In this document: positions 1 to 5,381 of the stretch, one piece after another
Numbering within the stretch: the first letter of the stretch is position 1
How the letters are laid out: each line of letters opens with the position of its first letter
NCBI GenBank assembly: GCA_016200025.1
Contig: JACQFO010000055.1
Coordinates: 1-6,263, forward strand
Source of the DNA: Nitrososphaerota archaeon
GTDB taxonomy: Archaea > Thermoproteota > Nitrososphaeria > Nitrososphaerales > Gagatemarchaeaceae
Length of the DNA stretch: 6,263 bases
Reading direction: 5' to 3'
Translations under genes and position numbers: made by a program
The notes under the pieces: model-generated
Told to the model about the DNA's origin: nothing
The model's input: only the letters and a program-made list of their open reading frames with translations
The model's database searches: none

Positions 1-743
1 AAGGCACAGTTGCAGAGGATGCCCCCATAGTGCCCATTTCGGCACAGCAGAGGCTCAACATCGACGCGCTGATCGAGGCCCTCGAGGAGAAGATCCCCAC
101 CCCCAAGAGGGAAGCGAGGGCGGATTCGCTGATGTACGTGGTAAGGAGCTTTGACGTCAACAGGCCTGGCGCCGAGGTCGAGGGTCTGTCGGGAGGGGTA
201 CTTGGAGGGAGCCTGACCCGGGGTGAGCTGAGCGTGGGCGAGGAGGTCGAACTGAGGCCCGGCATGGTTGATGAGAGGAGCGGCAAGTTCGTGCCGGTGA
301 TAACGAAGATTTCCGGTCTGCAAACGGGGGCTGGAGCCGCGGACAAGGTCGGACCCGGTGGGCTCGTGGCCGTCGGGACCTACCTCGACCCGACTTTCAC
401 CAAGGGGGACCAGATGGTCGGGAGCGTGATGGGCAAGCCGGGGACGCTGCCGCCGACCTGGGAGCACGTTACCATCGACCTCGAGCTGCTCGAGACTGCG
501 GTAGGGTCTGCAGAGTTGGTCAAGGTGGACAAGGTGAAGCCGGGCGAGAGCCTGAGGCTGAACCTCGGGACCGCGTCCGCCCAGTCGGTCGTCACCTCGG
601 CGAGGGGGAACGTCCTAGAGGTCGACCTGAAGAAGCCCGTGGCAGTGGAGGCGGGCATGAGGGCGGCCATAAGCAGGAGGATTGCAGAGAGGTGGCGCCT
701 CATCGGGTCGGGCGTCCTCATCGGGTCAGGCGTCCTGAAGTAG
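1..743 (+). CDS. eif2g: Translation initiation factor aIF2 subunit gamma, C-terminal part (5' partial)
   Basis: GTPase subunit of the archaeal aIF2 heterotrimer, which carries initiator Met-tRNA to the small ribosomal subunit. The reading frame is open from the left edge (first full codon at base 3), so the gene begins outside the window; the GTG at 30 is internal. The 246 residues seen begin at the end of the G domain, where the G5 motif SAQ (bases 39-47) lies in VPISAQ, followed by the helix NIDALIEALEE. Beta-barrel domain II starts around MYVVRSFDVNRPG, a very typical aIF2 gamma signature, and domain III runs to the C-terminal WRLIGSGV. The N-terminal G1-G4 motifs and zinc knuckle would lie upstream. 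The C-terminus is odd: LIGSGV occurs twice because of an 18-base tandem duplication. The PIN gene follows after 3 bases, suggesting co-transcription and coupled translation. Family assignment is secure. Confidence 0.96.
   Translation, partial: GTVAEDAPIVPISAQQRLNIDALIEALEEKIPTPKREARADSLMYVVRSFDVNRPGAEVEGLSGGVLGGSLTRGELSVGEEVELRPGMVDERSGKFVPVITKISGLQTGAGAADKVGPGGLVAVGTYLDPTFTKGDQMVGSVMGKPGTLPPTWEHVTIDLELLETAVGSAELVKVDKVKPGESLRLNLGTASAQSVVTSARGNVLEVDLKKPVAVEAGMRAAISRRIAERWRLIGSGVLIGSGVLK
699..734 (+). repeat. 18-base tandem duplication at the end of aIF2 gamma
   Basis: Bases 699-716 and 717-734 are the same 18-mer with one difference (g at 710, a at 728). They encode LIGSGV-LIGSGV just before the terminal LK and the stop. 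The repeat is in frame and adds six residues to the conserved C-terminus. Replication slippage is the simplest origin. Confidence 0.93.
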
Positions 744-746
744 TTC

Positions 747-1118
747 TTGCCAAAGGTCATCTTCGACAGCAGCTTCCTGATGGCAGTCGTCGAGCGGCCC
801 ACGACCTGGTTCGAGGACATCACCGACGAACTGGGGAGGTTCGAGCCTGTGCTGCTCGATTGCGTGGCTTCGGAGTTGAAGCGCCTCGCTGAAGGGGAGG
901 GCAAGAAGGCGAGGTACGCTTCTCTGGCCCTCGAGATAGGGGCGAAGTTCGATTCCCTCGCCTGCGGAGGTGCCAGCGTCGATGACGAGCTGGTCTCGGC
1001 AGCATTAGCGCAGAGGGCTGTGGTCGCGACAGCGGACAGGGAAATCGGGGGCACCCTCAGGGCCTCCCGGATCAGGGTCATGGGACTGAGCCGCGGCAGG
1101 GTAAGAGAGCTCAGGTAG
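747..1118 (+). CDS. PIN-domain protein, Fcf1/VapC9-like (COG1412 type)
   Basis: A 123-residue single-domain PIN protein, probably a metal-dependent RNase. The acidic residues expected in the PIN active site are visible: D7 in VIFDSSFLM, E43 in VASELKRLA, D79/D80 in SVDDELV, and D97 in VVATADREI. The sequence resembles the small archaeal PIN proteins related to eukaryotic Fcf1/Utp23, usually found beside aIF2 gamma, so a role in rRNA processing is plausible. That role is inferred from family and position. A VapC-type toxin is less likely because no antitoxin gene is adjacent. The start is TTG at 747, giving MPKVIFDSS, 3 bases after the aIF2 gamma stop, which points to translational coupling. 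The 3' end overlaps the convergent membrane-protein gene by 8 bases. Confidence 0.9.
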   Translation: MPKVIFDSSFLMAVVERPTTWFEDITDELGRFEPVLLDCVASELKRLAEGEGKKARYASLALEIGAKFDSLACGGASVDDELVSAALAQRAVVATADREIGGTLRASRIRVMGLSRGRVRELR

Positions 1119-1545
1119 GCCCAGCGGCCGAGGCGGCTTCAGTCTCTGAACGGATGAGCTCGGAGAAGTAGCCGGTCATTGCCAGCGGAAACCCGAAGAA
1201 TAGGACTAGGAAAGCGCCGATGGCAATCGTCTCGCTGATGTAGCCTCCGGAGAACCCGAGAGCAAACAGTGCCAGTGAATTGAGGGCTCCGACGACCGAC
1301 GCCAAGAAGCCGAAGACCGCGGCTGCCCTGACCACGTTCCGCCTCTTGGAGGCAAGCAGAGCGGTCCCCGCCAACAGGGCGAAGCCGACAGCCAAGGCGA
1401 GTGCAGTCTCGAGCAATGCGGTGTATGTCCAGCTTGTCTGGTATTGGTACTGAACCTGAGATGCGAGCGACCCTAGAGCGGAAAGGCCGAGCACAGATAA
1501 AGCAATGCGGGAGCCACCCTCAACATCGGAGCAGGACCAATTCAA
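1111..1545 (-). CDS. Hypothetical four-helix membrane protein
   Basis: I do not recognise a family. The 144-residue product has four hydrophobic stretches at about residues 13-30, 43-65, 72-97 and 104-126. The SKRRN loop (66-70) between helices 2 and 3 is basic, which by the positive-inside rule puts both termini in the cytoplasm. The short C-terminal tail (SELIRSETEAASAAGPT) is polar. The longest start is TTG at 1545; a GTG at 1494 is possible but would trim helix 1. The gene is transcribed against its neighbours, converges on the PIN gene with an 8-base overlap, and diverges from the pilin-like gene. The regular alternation of hydrophobic segments and loops argues that it is a real gene, not a chance frame. 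No function can be assigned. Confidence 0.7.
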   Translation of the reverse strand: MNWSCSDVEGGSRIALSVLGLSALGSLASQVQYQYQTSWTYTALLETALALAVGFALLAGTALLASKRRNVVRAAAVFGFLASVVGALNSLALFALGFSGGYISETIAIGAFLVLFFGFPLAMTGYFSELIRSETEAASAAGPT

Positions 1546-1553
1546 GCTTAAGT
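1544..1553 (+). promoter_or_regulatory. Possible TATA box upstream of the pilin-like gene, partly palindromic
   Basis: The sequence aagcttaagt contains a TTAAG core preceded by a short A-rich stretch that could serve as a BRE. Its centre is about 35 bases upstream of the ATG at 1585, which fits archaeal spacing with a short leader. The core contains overlapping palindromes (aagctt and cttaag), so it could also serve the minus-strand gene, although it overlaps that gene's TTG start. The assignment rests on pattern and spacing only. Confidence 0.35.
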
Positions 1554-1584
1554 GGGGTGTTGCACCAGATTGCTTCTCTTGAGG

Positions 1585-2004
1585 ATGTCAACAGGCACGG
1601 GCATTGCCTTAACCTTGGCGATCGGACTTCTGTTGTCGCTCAGCGTATTCTATGTTACCATTGCCGGGACAGCCGCGAGATTGTGTTTTGGACTCTGTGT
1701 TACTGCGCAGGTCTCGATCCAGGAAACTAGCTGCACGCATTCAGGTTCTGGTTTGGTCTGCACTCTGAAGGTGTACAATACTGGCACTGTGAGCGTCGAG
1801 GCTCAGGGATGCTGAATCCAGGTGGAGAACACCGACGTCAGCGGGCAGATGGGAGGCACGACGACCTTTGCGGCCGGAGACGACGGCGTAGACTTCACCT
1901 GCACAGTCCAAGGGACTGCGGAGCCACCCGTCGGTGATGTAGTGGTCGGGAGGATCAACCTAAGCAACGGGGCGACCGTGGAGTTCGCTGGCACTTGGTC
2001 CTAG
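1585..2004 (+). pseudogene. Pilin-like secreted cysteine-rich protein interrupted by an in-frame TGA
   Basis: Read through one TGA (codon 77, bases 1813-1815), this frame encodes 139 residues. Residues 5-30 form an N-terminal hydrophobic helix (IALTLAIGLLLSLSVFYVT), followed by a small beta-rich extracellular-type region containing a VYNTGTVSV motif. That motif is common in the Ig-like folds of archaeal pilins and surface proteins. Six cysteines (34, 38, 50, 59, 76, 106) suggest disulfides outside the cell. The two halves are 1585-1815 and the part after the TGA (a GTG at 1822 could restart it). The second half lacks any export signal, and the Ig-like domain only looks complete when both halves are joined. 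TGA is an ordinary stop elsewhere in the window (5901-5903), so the simplest reading is a recent nonsense mutation or a sequencing error. ATG 1585 is preferred; GTG 1552 or TTG 1579 would add residues, including an Arg, before the helix, more like a class III signal peptide. Base composition in the first half is visibly less GC-rich than in neighbouring genes. Confidence 0.6.
1813..1815 (+). other. In-frame TGA splitting the pilin-like gene
   Basis: The TGA lies directly after a Cys codon (TGC). The same frame continues without another stop for 62 codons to TAG at 2002-2004. A CGA-to-TGA transition (Arg to stop) would produce it in one step. No archaeal SECIS-like hairpin was apparent by eye downstream. 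Confidence 0.85.
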
Positions 2005-2130
2005 CGCACCTCCTTCCCAGGACAAGTCGGCTCAAGACGACATACCCAAGTTCCATAAGGATGAACTCGTGAGACGTTCACAGTTGGATCGCTTGGTCTG
2101 CCCAAGGCCGATCAAGAGGAGACGAGCATG
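2005..2130. other. Intergenic or 5'-extension segment before the beta-helix gene
   Basis: This stretch between the pilin-like frame and the TATA-like box at 2131 contains no tRNA-like or other recognisable RNA structure. From GTG 2069 it is open in the frame of the beta-helix gene and would encode an Arg-rich leader. Its coding status therefore depends on which start is used. Confidence 0.4.
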
Positions 2131-2138
2131 CGTAAATA
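2131..2138 (+). promoter_or_regulatory. Possible TATA box for the beta-helix gene
   Basis: The sequence cgtaaata is an AT-rich island in GC-rich surroundings. Its centre lies about 33 bases upstream of the in-frame GTG at 2168. That spacing fits an archaeal promoter with a very short leader and supports the 2168 start over 2069. Pattern and spacing are the only evidence. Confidence 0.35.
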
Positions 2139-2167
2139 GGCCACGACGCAACAGGCTCCGAAAGCGA

Positions 2168-3673
2168 GTGGGTTCCAGAGCAGCCCGGAAGAGGGTCCCG
2201 TCTTTCCTCCTCTTCGCTCTGCTTCTAGTTTCATCCATCGCTGTGGTTTCTGCCCCAGCCGCGGCCGCTTCGGCAGATTGCGGCGCCACGATCTCCGGGT
2301 CGGTAAAGCTCGCTGATAACATCGGGCCGTGCGGCGGCGACGGGTTGATAATCGGCGCGAGCGGTACGGTGCTCAACTGCGGCGGCCACGCCATCGTGGG
2401 AAGCGGGACTGGGGTCGGGATCTGGATTCAGAACGTCAACCAGGTGGTGGTGAAGGACTGCACGGTGATCAGCTTCTACGAAGGATTCTACCTCGCCTCA
2501 ACTTCGTCGGACGTCCTGCTCAGGGATGACGCGATCTCGAACACCCAGGTGGGGTACTCGGTCTACAACTCCACAGGGAACTCGTTCAAGAGGAACCTGG
2601 CAGATCAGAACGGGGCCCAGGGCTTCATGTTCTATGGTGCATCTTCCGGGAACACCCTCATCGGCAATGAGGCCTCCAATAACACATGGTGGGGCTTCTA
2701 CCTTCAGGACTCGCCCGGCGCCGTACTGAAGACCAACGGGGCCCACTACAACGGCATCGACGGGTTCTACTTCGCCAATTCGGCGCCGGCCGTCCTTAAC
2801 AGGAACACGGCGACCGGGAACGGGAACGACGGCTTCGTCCTGTCTGCCAGCACAGGGGATATCCACTCAAACCTGGCGATGAGGAACGGAGGGACCGGGT
2901 TCCATGTAACAGACTCTGTGGACGCGGTCCTCAGGGGGAACGTCGCCATAGGAGGCAGCTACGGCTTCAGGATTGAGGACTCCCCATCGGCCCTTGTGAC
3001 CAAGAACGTGGCCAGCAACAACACGGTGGGCGGCTTCCTGGTTGACGCGCTCTCGGACAACAGCACTCTCTCCAAGAACTCCGCGAGGGGCTCAGGAGGA
3101 TACGGTTTTGCGATAGGCAGCAGCTCGAACTTCCTCACCTGGAACATCGCCGAGCGAGACGGGTCCGTGGGAATCTACCTGTACGGGGGCTCTAGCGACA
3201 ACACCCTCGAGAGGAACAGGGCGAGGTGGAACGGCGGGGCAGGGATCTGGATAGAGGGCTCCGACAACCGGCTGAAGATGAACGTGGCGAGCGCGAACGG
3301 AGACTCGGGATTCTACCTCGTGAACTCGTCCAACAATTACTTCAACAGGAACACGGCCAACACGAACACGCGAGCCGGGAACGGGACAGGCAAAGGCTTC
3401 CTGCTCGTCGGCTCGTCCGGGAACACCTTCTTCAGGAACATGGCGGTCGACAACGACGGAGCCGGCTTTTCGCTCGACCTCGCGTCGGTGGGCAACAACG
3501 TCACTGCGAACAGCGTGAAGAGTCTCACAAGGTTCCCAGGCCACGGGTTCCTGGACCAGTCGGTGGGCCTGCTCTCTTTCGGGACCGCGAACTTCTACTC
3601 GATGAACGTCTGCAACTCCGTGAAACAGTTCGCCTGGGCCGCGGTCCTCCCCGACGCGTCGGCGCCGTTCTAG
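2168..3673 (+). CDS. Secreted right-handed parallel beta-helix protein (NosD/PbH1-repeat type)
   Basis: From GTG 2168 the product is 501 residues and opens with a good Sec signal peptide: basic start MGSRAARKR, hydrophobic core SFLLFALLLVSSIAVV, and an Ala-rich c-region ending near AAAASADC. An in-frame GTG at 2069 would add 33 residues (534 total), very rich in Arg, which is unusual ahead of a signal peptide. The mature protein begins with a Cys-containing cap (CGATISG...GPCGGDGL...LNCGGH) seen in many archaeal NosD-like proteins. About 16 beta-helix coils of 22-24 residues follow, most opening with G-F/I/Y and carrying an N-rich turn such as NNT or RNTA. About seven N-glycosylation sequons (NST, NNT, NGT, NVT) fit an extracellular protein. 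The C-terminal cap ends in ASAPF. The family includes the NosD copper-delivery protein and polysaccharide-active or adhesive surface proteins. No nos genes are nearby, so a surface or carbohydrate-binding role is as likely, and the substrate is unknown. Confidence 0.87.
   Translation: MGSRAARKRVPSFLLFALLLVSSIAVVSAPAAAASADCGATISGSVKLADNIGPCGGDGLIIGASGTVLNCGGHAIVGSGTGVGIWIQNVNQVVVKDCTVISFYEGFYLASTSSDVLLRDDAISNTQVGYSVYNSTGNSFKRNLADQNGAQGFMFYGASSGNTLIGNEASNNTWWGFYLQDSPGAVLKTNGAHYNGIDGFYFANSAPAVLNRNTATGNGNDGFVLSASTGDIHSNLAMRNGGTGFHVTDSVDAVLRGNVAIGGSYGFRIEDSPSALVTKNVASNNTVGGFLVDALSDNSTLSKNSARGSGGYGFAIGSSSNFLTWNIAERDGSVGIYLYGGSSDNTLERNRARWNGGAGIWIEGSDNRLKMNVASANGDSGFYLVNSSNNYFNRNTANTNTRAGNGTGKGFLLVGSSGNTFFRNMAVDNDGAGFSLDLASVGNNVTANSVKSLTRFPGHGFLDQSVGLLSFGTANFYSMNVCNSVKQFAWAAVLPDASAPF
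2417..3523 (+). repeat. About 16 degenerate PbH1 beta-helix coils
   Basis: Coil starts are visible as GIWIQN, GFYLAS, GYSVYN, GFMFYG, GFYLQD, GFYFAN, GFVLSA, GFHVTD, GFRIED, GFLVDA, GFAIGS, GIYLYG, GIWIEG, GFYLVN, GFLLVG and GFSLDL. They recur every 22-24 residues (about 66-72 bases), except for a longer loop after the GFYLVN coil (NTRAGNGTGK). The repeats are conserved at protein level and diverged at DNA level, so the array is old rather than recently expanded. Confidence 0.85.
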
Positions 3674-3710
3674 GCGACCCGACTGAGACAGGCCAGCTTG
3701 CAGTCGCGGG

Positions 3711-3724
3711 TAAAGCGTTTAAGA
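3711..3724 (+). promoter_or_regulatory. BRE/TATA-like promoter of nadE
   Basis: The sequence taaagcgtttaaga combines an A-rich BRE-like part with a TTTAAG box. The box centre is about 28 bases before the nadE ATG, so transcription would start at or within a few bases of the start codon, giving a leaderless mRNA. The region 3674-3747 is otherwise non-coding. Confidence 0.55.
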
Positions 3725-3747
3725 CGAGTTTGCCGGGTTTCCAAAGA

Positions 3748-4533
3748 ATGGCCCCTGACCCCCTGAGCGTCGACCTTTCGACCGAGGAGCAGAGGGTCTG
3801 TGCGTTCGTCCGCAGGGTGGTGAAGTCCGCGAAGGCGGAGGGGGTCGTCGTCGGCCTCAGCGGAGGCGTCGATTCGGCGGTCACCTGCGCGCTTTGCGTC
3901 CGGGCCCTTGGAAAGAAGAGTGTCGTCGGGCTGCTCATGCCTTCCGAGCACACCCCGGGCTCGGACATGGGTGACGCCAGAGCACTGGCCCGTTCGTGGA
4001 TGATAGCCGCCCACGAAGTGCCGATCTCCAAGCTCGTCATCGAGACGCTGAAGTCCGCGGTTGTGCGAGGCGGCACGATCGCGAAGGCGAATGTTCAGGC
4101 GAGGCTGAGGATGACAATATTGTACTACTATGCGAACTCGATGAACCTCCTAGTGGCCGGCACCGGTGACAGGTCTGAAATCGAACTTGGGTTCTTCACG
4201 AAGTGGGGTGACGGCGGAACAGACTTCCTTCCCCTGGCCCACCTGTACAAAACCCAGGTGAGGAGGCTCGGTGCCCACCTTGGACTTACGAAGAGAGTCG
4301 TCGAGAAGCCCGCTTCGCCCCAGCTCTGGCCGGGTCACAGGGCCCGGGATGAGCTTCCGGAGGACTACGAAAAGCTCGACCTCGTCCTCCACTATCTGCT
4401 GGAAGAAGGACTCCCTGTTGCGAAGGCGGCGGCCAAGGCCGGGACGTCGAGGGAAGTGGTGGAGAGGACGCTGAGGATGCACGAGGCCTCGGTGCACAAG
4501 AGAAAGTTGCCACCCTCGTTGCCAACAAGATAG
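3748..4533 (+). CDS. nadE: NH3-dependent NAD+ synthetase
   Basis: Catalyses the ATP-dependent amidation of deamido-NAD (nicotinic acid adenine dinucleotide) to NAD+, the last step of NAD biosynthesis, in the cytoplasm. The 261-residue length matches the ammonia-using form; there is no N-terminal glutaminase domain. Visible family motifs are the PP-loop SGGVDSA (residues 38-44), NVQARLRMTILYYYAN (115-130), GTGDRSE (138-144), the GFFTKWGDGGTDFLPLAHLYKTQV block (148-171), EKPAS...LWPG (186-196), DELPEDYEKLD (201-211) and the C-terminal HKRKLPP. The frame is open far upstream of ATG 3748, but that part overlaps the beta-helix gene in another frame and is not NadE-like. ATG 3748 starts just before the domain and has a well-spaced promoter. 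It is likely a single-gene transcription unit, and its place beside translation genes is probably incidental. Confidence 0.95.
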   Translation: MAPDPLSVDLSTEEQRVCAFVRRVVKSAKAEGVVVGLSGGVDSAVTCALCVRALGKKSVVGLLMPSEHTPGSDMGDARALARSWMIAAHEVPISKLVIETLKSAVVRGGTIAKANVQARLRMTILYYYANSMNLLVAGTGDRSEIELGFFTKWGDGGTDFLPLAHLYKTQVRRLGAHLGLTKRVVEKPASPQLWPGHRARDELPEDYEKLDLVLHYLLEEGLPVAKAAAKAGTSREVVERTLRMHEASVHKRKLPPSLPTR

Positions 4534-4551
4534 AAACTTCGTCTCATCTCA

Positions 4552-4566
4552 ACCAAAGATTAATAT
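4552..4566 (+). promoter_or_regulatory. BRE/TATA promoter of the rpoE1-spt4-DUF359 operon
   Basis: The sequence accaaagattaatat contains an A-rich BRE-like part (ccaaag) followed by ATTAATAT. The box centre is about 42 bases upstream of ATG 4604, so a 5' leader of roughly 16 bases is predicted. It shares the core TTAATATC with the box before S24e. The intergenic region 4534-4603 holds nothing else I can identify. Confidence 0.6.
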
Positions 4567-4603
4567 CTCCTACTTGAAGCGAGGGTCCAGTTCCTGAATA
4601 TTC

Positions 4604-5185
4604 ATGTTTCAACAAGTAAACCTACAGGATGTAGTCCGCGTCCCTCCTGACAAGTTCGGCTCTCCCCTCGAGAAGGTCGCGCTCGAGCTCCTGAAGCTGA
4701 AGTACGAGAGTACGATCAACCCCGAGCACGGCTACCTGATCCTTGTCACCAAGGTGGAGGTGGACAAGGTGGGGAAGATCATAGCGGGGGACGGGGCGAC
4801 CTACCACAGGGTCAGGTTCGAGGTGCTGGCGTTCTATCCGCTGAAGCAGGAGCTTGTGGAAGGCGAGGTCGTCGAAGTCACAGACTTTGGTGCCTTCGTC
4901 AGGATCGGGCCCGCGGATGCGCTCCTCCACCTCAGCCAGATCATGGACGACTACCTGACAAGCGACGTGAAGTCAGGGATAATCACTGCGGCCCAGAGCA
5001 AGCGGACTCTCAGGGTCGGGAGCAAAGTGAGGGTGAGGATCACAGCCGTGAGCCTTGGGCACGGCATCTCCATGGGGAAGATCGGGGTCACCTGCAGGCA
5101 GCCCTTCCTGGGCGCGCTGGAGTGGATAGAGGAGGAGATCACAAAGGCTTCGAAGGCGCGGAAGGCCGACGAGAGAGGAAAGTAG
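4604..5185 (+). CDS. rpoE1: DNA-directed RNA polymerase subunit Rpo7 (RpoE1, E')
   Basis: Archaeal counterpart of eukaryotic Rpb7. With Rpo4 it forms the stalk of RNA polymerase, which helps open-complex formation and binds emerging RNA. The 193-residue product has the N-terminal RNP-like domain (about residues 1-80, with RVPPDKFG and EHGYLILVTKVE) and a C-terminal S1/OB RNA-binding domain (about 84-170: GEVVEVTDFGAFVRIGPADALLHLSQIMDDY and KIGVTCRQPFLGALEWIEEE). The length fits the family (about 185-195), with a basic C-terminal tail KASKARKADERGK. ATG 4604 is the natural start, at the conserved beginning of the first domain. It is the first gene of a compact operon with spt4 6 bases downstream. 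Confidence 0.96.
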   Translation: MFQQVNLQDVVRVPPDKFGSPLEKVALELLKLKYESTINPEHGYLILVTKVEVDKVGKIIAGDGATYHRVRFEVLAFYPLKQELVEGEVVEVTDFGAFVRIGPADALLHLSQIMDDYLTSDVKSGIITAAQSKRTLRVGSKVRVRITAVSLGHGISMGKIGVTCRQPFLGALEWIEEEITKASKARKADERGK

Positions 5186-5191
5186 CGGGAC

Positions 5192-5377
5192 ATGAAGGAG
5201 CTCGCCTGCCTGAAGTGCAGGATGCTGACCAACGAGAAGGCCTGCCCCAACGACGGCTCCACGGAGCTGAGCAAGGAGTGGTCGGGGCTGATAATAATCA
5301 TCAACGTAGAGAAGTCCCAGGTGGCGAAGACCCTGGGAATCTCGAAGGCCGGCAGGTACGCCCTGAAGGTCGCCTAG
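5192..5377 (+). CDS. spt4: Transcription elongation factor Spt4 (RpoE2, E'')
   Basis: A 61-residue partner of Spt5 that stabilises its NGN domain, which clamps RNA polymerase during elongation. The family hallmarks are clear: an N-terminal zinc-finger region (ACLKC and ACPND), then EWSGLIIIINVEKSQVAKTLGI, where the family WSG and alternating Ile strand bind Spt5, ending in GRYALKVA. The expected zinc site is four Cys. Here C6, C9 and C18 are present, but the position expected for the fourth Cys is D21 (CPND instead of CPxC). Zinc may be bound by three Cys plus Asp or another ligand, or more weakly. The start ATG 5192 lies 6 bases after the rpoE1 stop and the DUF359 start follows 4 bases after the spt4 stop, so all three are very likely co-transcribed. 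Confidence 0.93.
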   Translation: MKELACLKCRMLTNEKACPNDGSTELSKEWSGLIIIINVEKSQVAKTLGISKAGRYALKVA

Positions 5378-5381
5378 GGGC

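Noticed and set aside
30..32. GTG as the start of the aIF2 gamma frame
   Set aside because: The frame is open to the left edge and codes GTVAEDAPI, which continues the G domain before the SAQ motif. The GTG is an internal Val.
380..1081. Long minus-strand open frame opposite aIF2 gamma and the PIN gene
   Set aside because: Ser/Thr/Arg-rich translation without family features, opposite two strongly recognisable genes. It is a GC-rich shadow.
747..1118. VapBC toxin-antitoxin module
   Set aside because: The PIN gene is preceded directly by aIF2 gamma and followed by a convergent membrane gene. No small antitoxin gene is present, and the sequence resembles the Fcf1-like group.
1401..1730. Plus-strand open frame across the divergent region
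   Set aside because: Low-complexity, mixed translation overlapping the membrane gene and pilin-like gene in other frames. No signal, domain or spaced start.
1813..1815. Reassignment of UGA to an amino acid throughout the genome
   Set aside because: The DUF359 gene ends normally at TGA 5901-5903, directly after its conserved domain, and the membrane gene also ends in TGA.
2417..3523. CRISPR or DNA tandem repeat array in the beta-helix gene
   Set aside because: The periodicity is in the protein (G-F/I-x coils). DNA copies are strongly diverged, without identical repeats or spacers.
3226..3747. N-terminal extension of NadE by 174 residues
   Set aside because: The extension overlaps the beta-helix gene in another frame, is Arg/Glu-rich and has no NadE homology. 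ATG 3748 with a promoter 28 bases upstream is a better start.
2498..4076. Minus-strand open frames opposite the beta-helix and nadE genes
   Set aside because: They mirror the codon bias of the plus-strand genes (Val/Pro/Arg- or Ser-rich) and show no domain or start signals.
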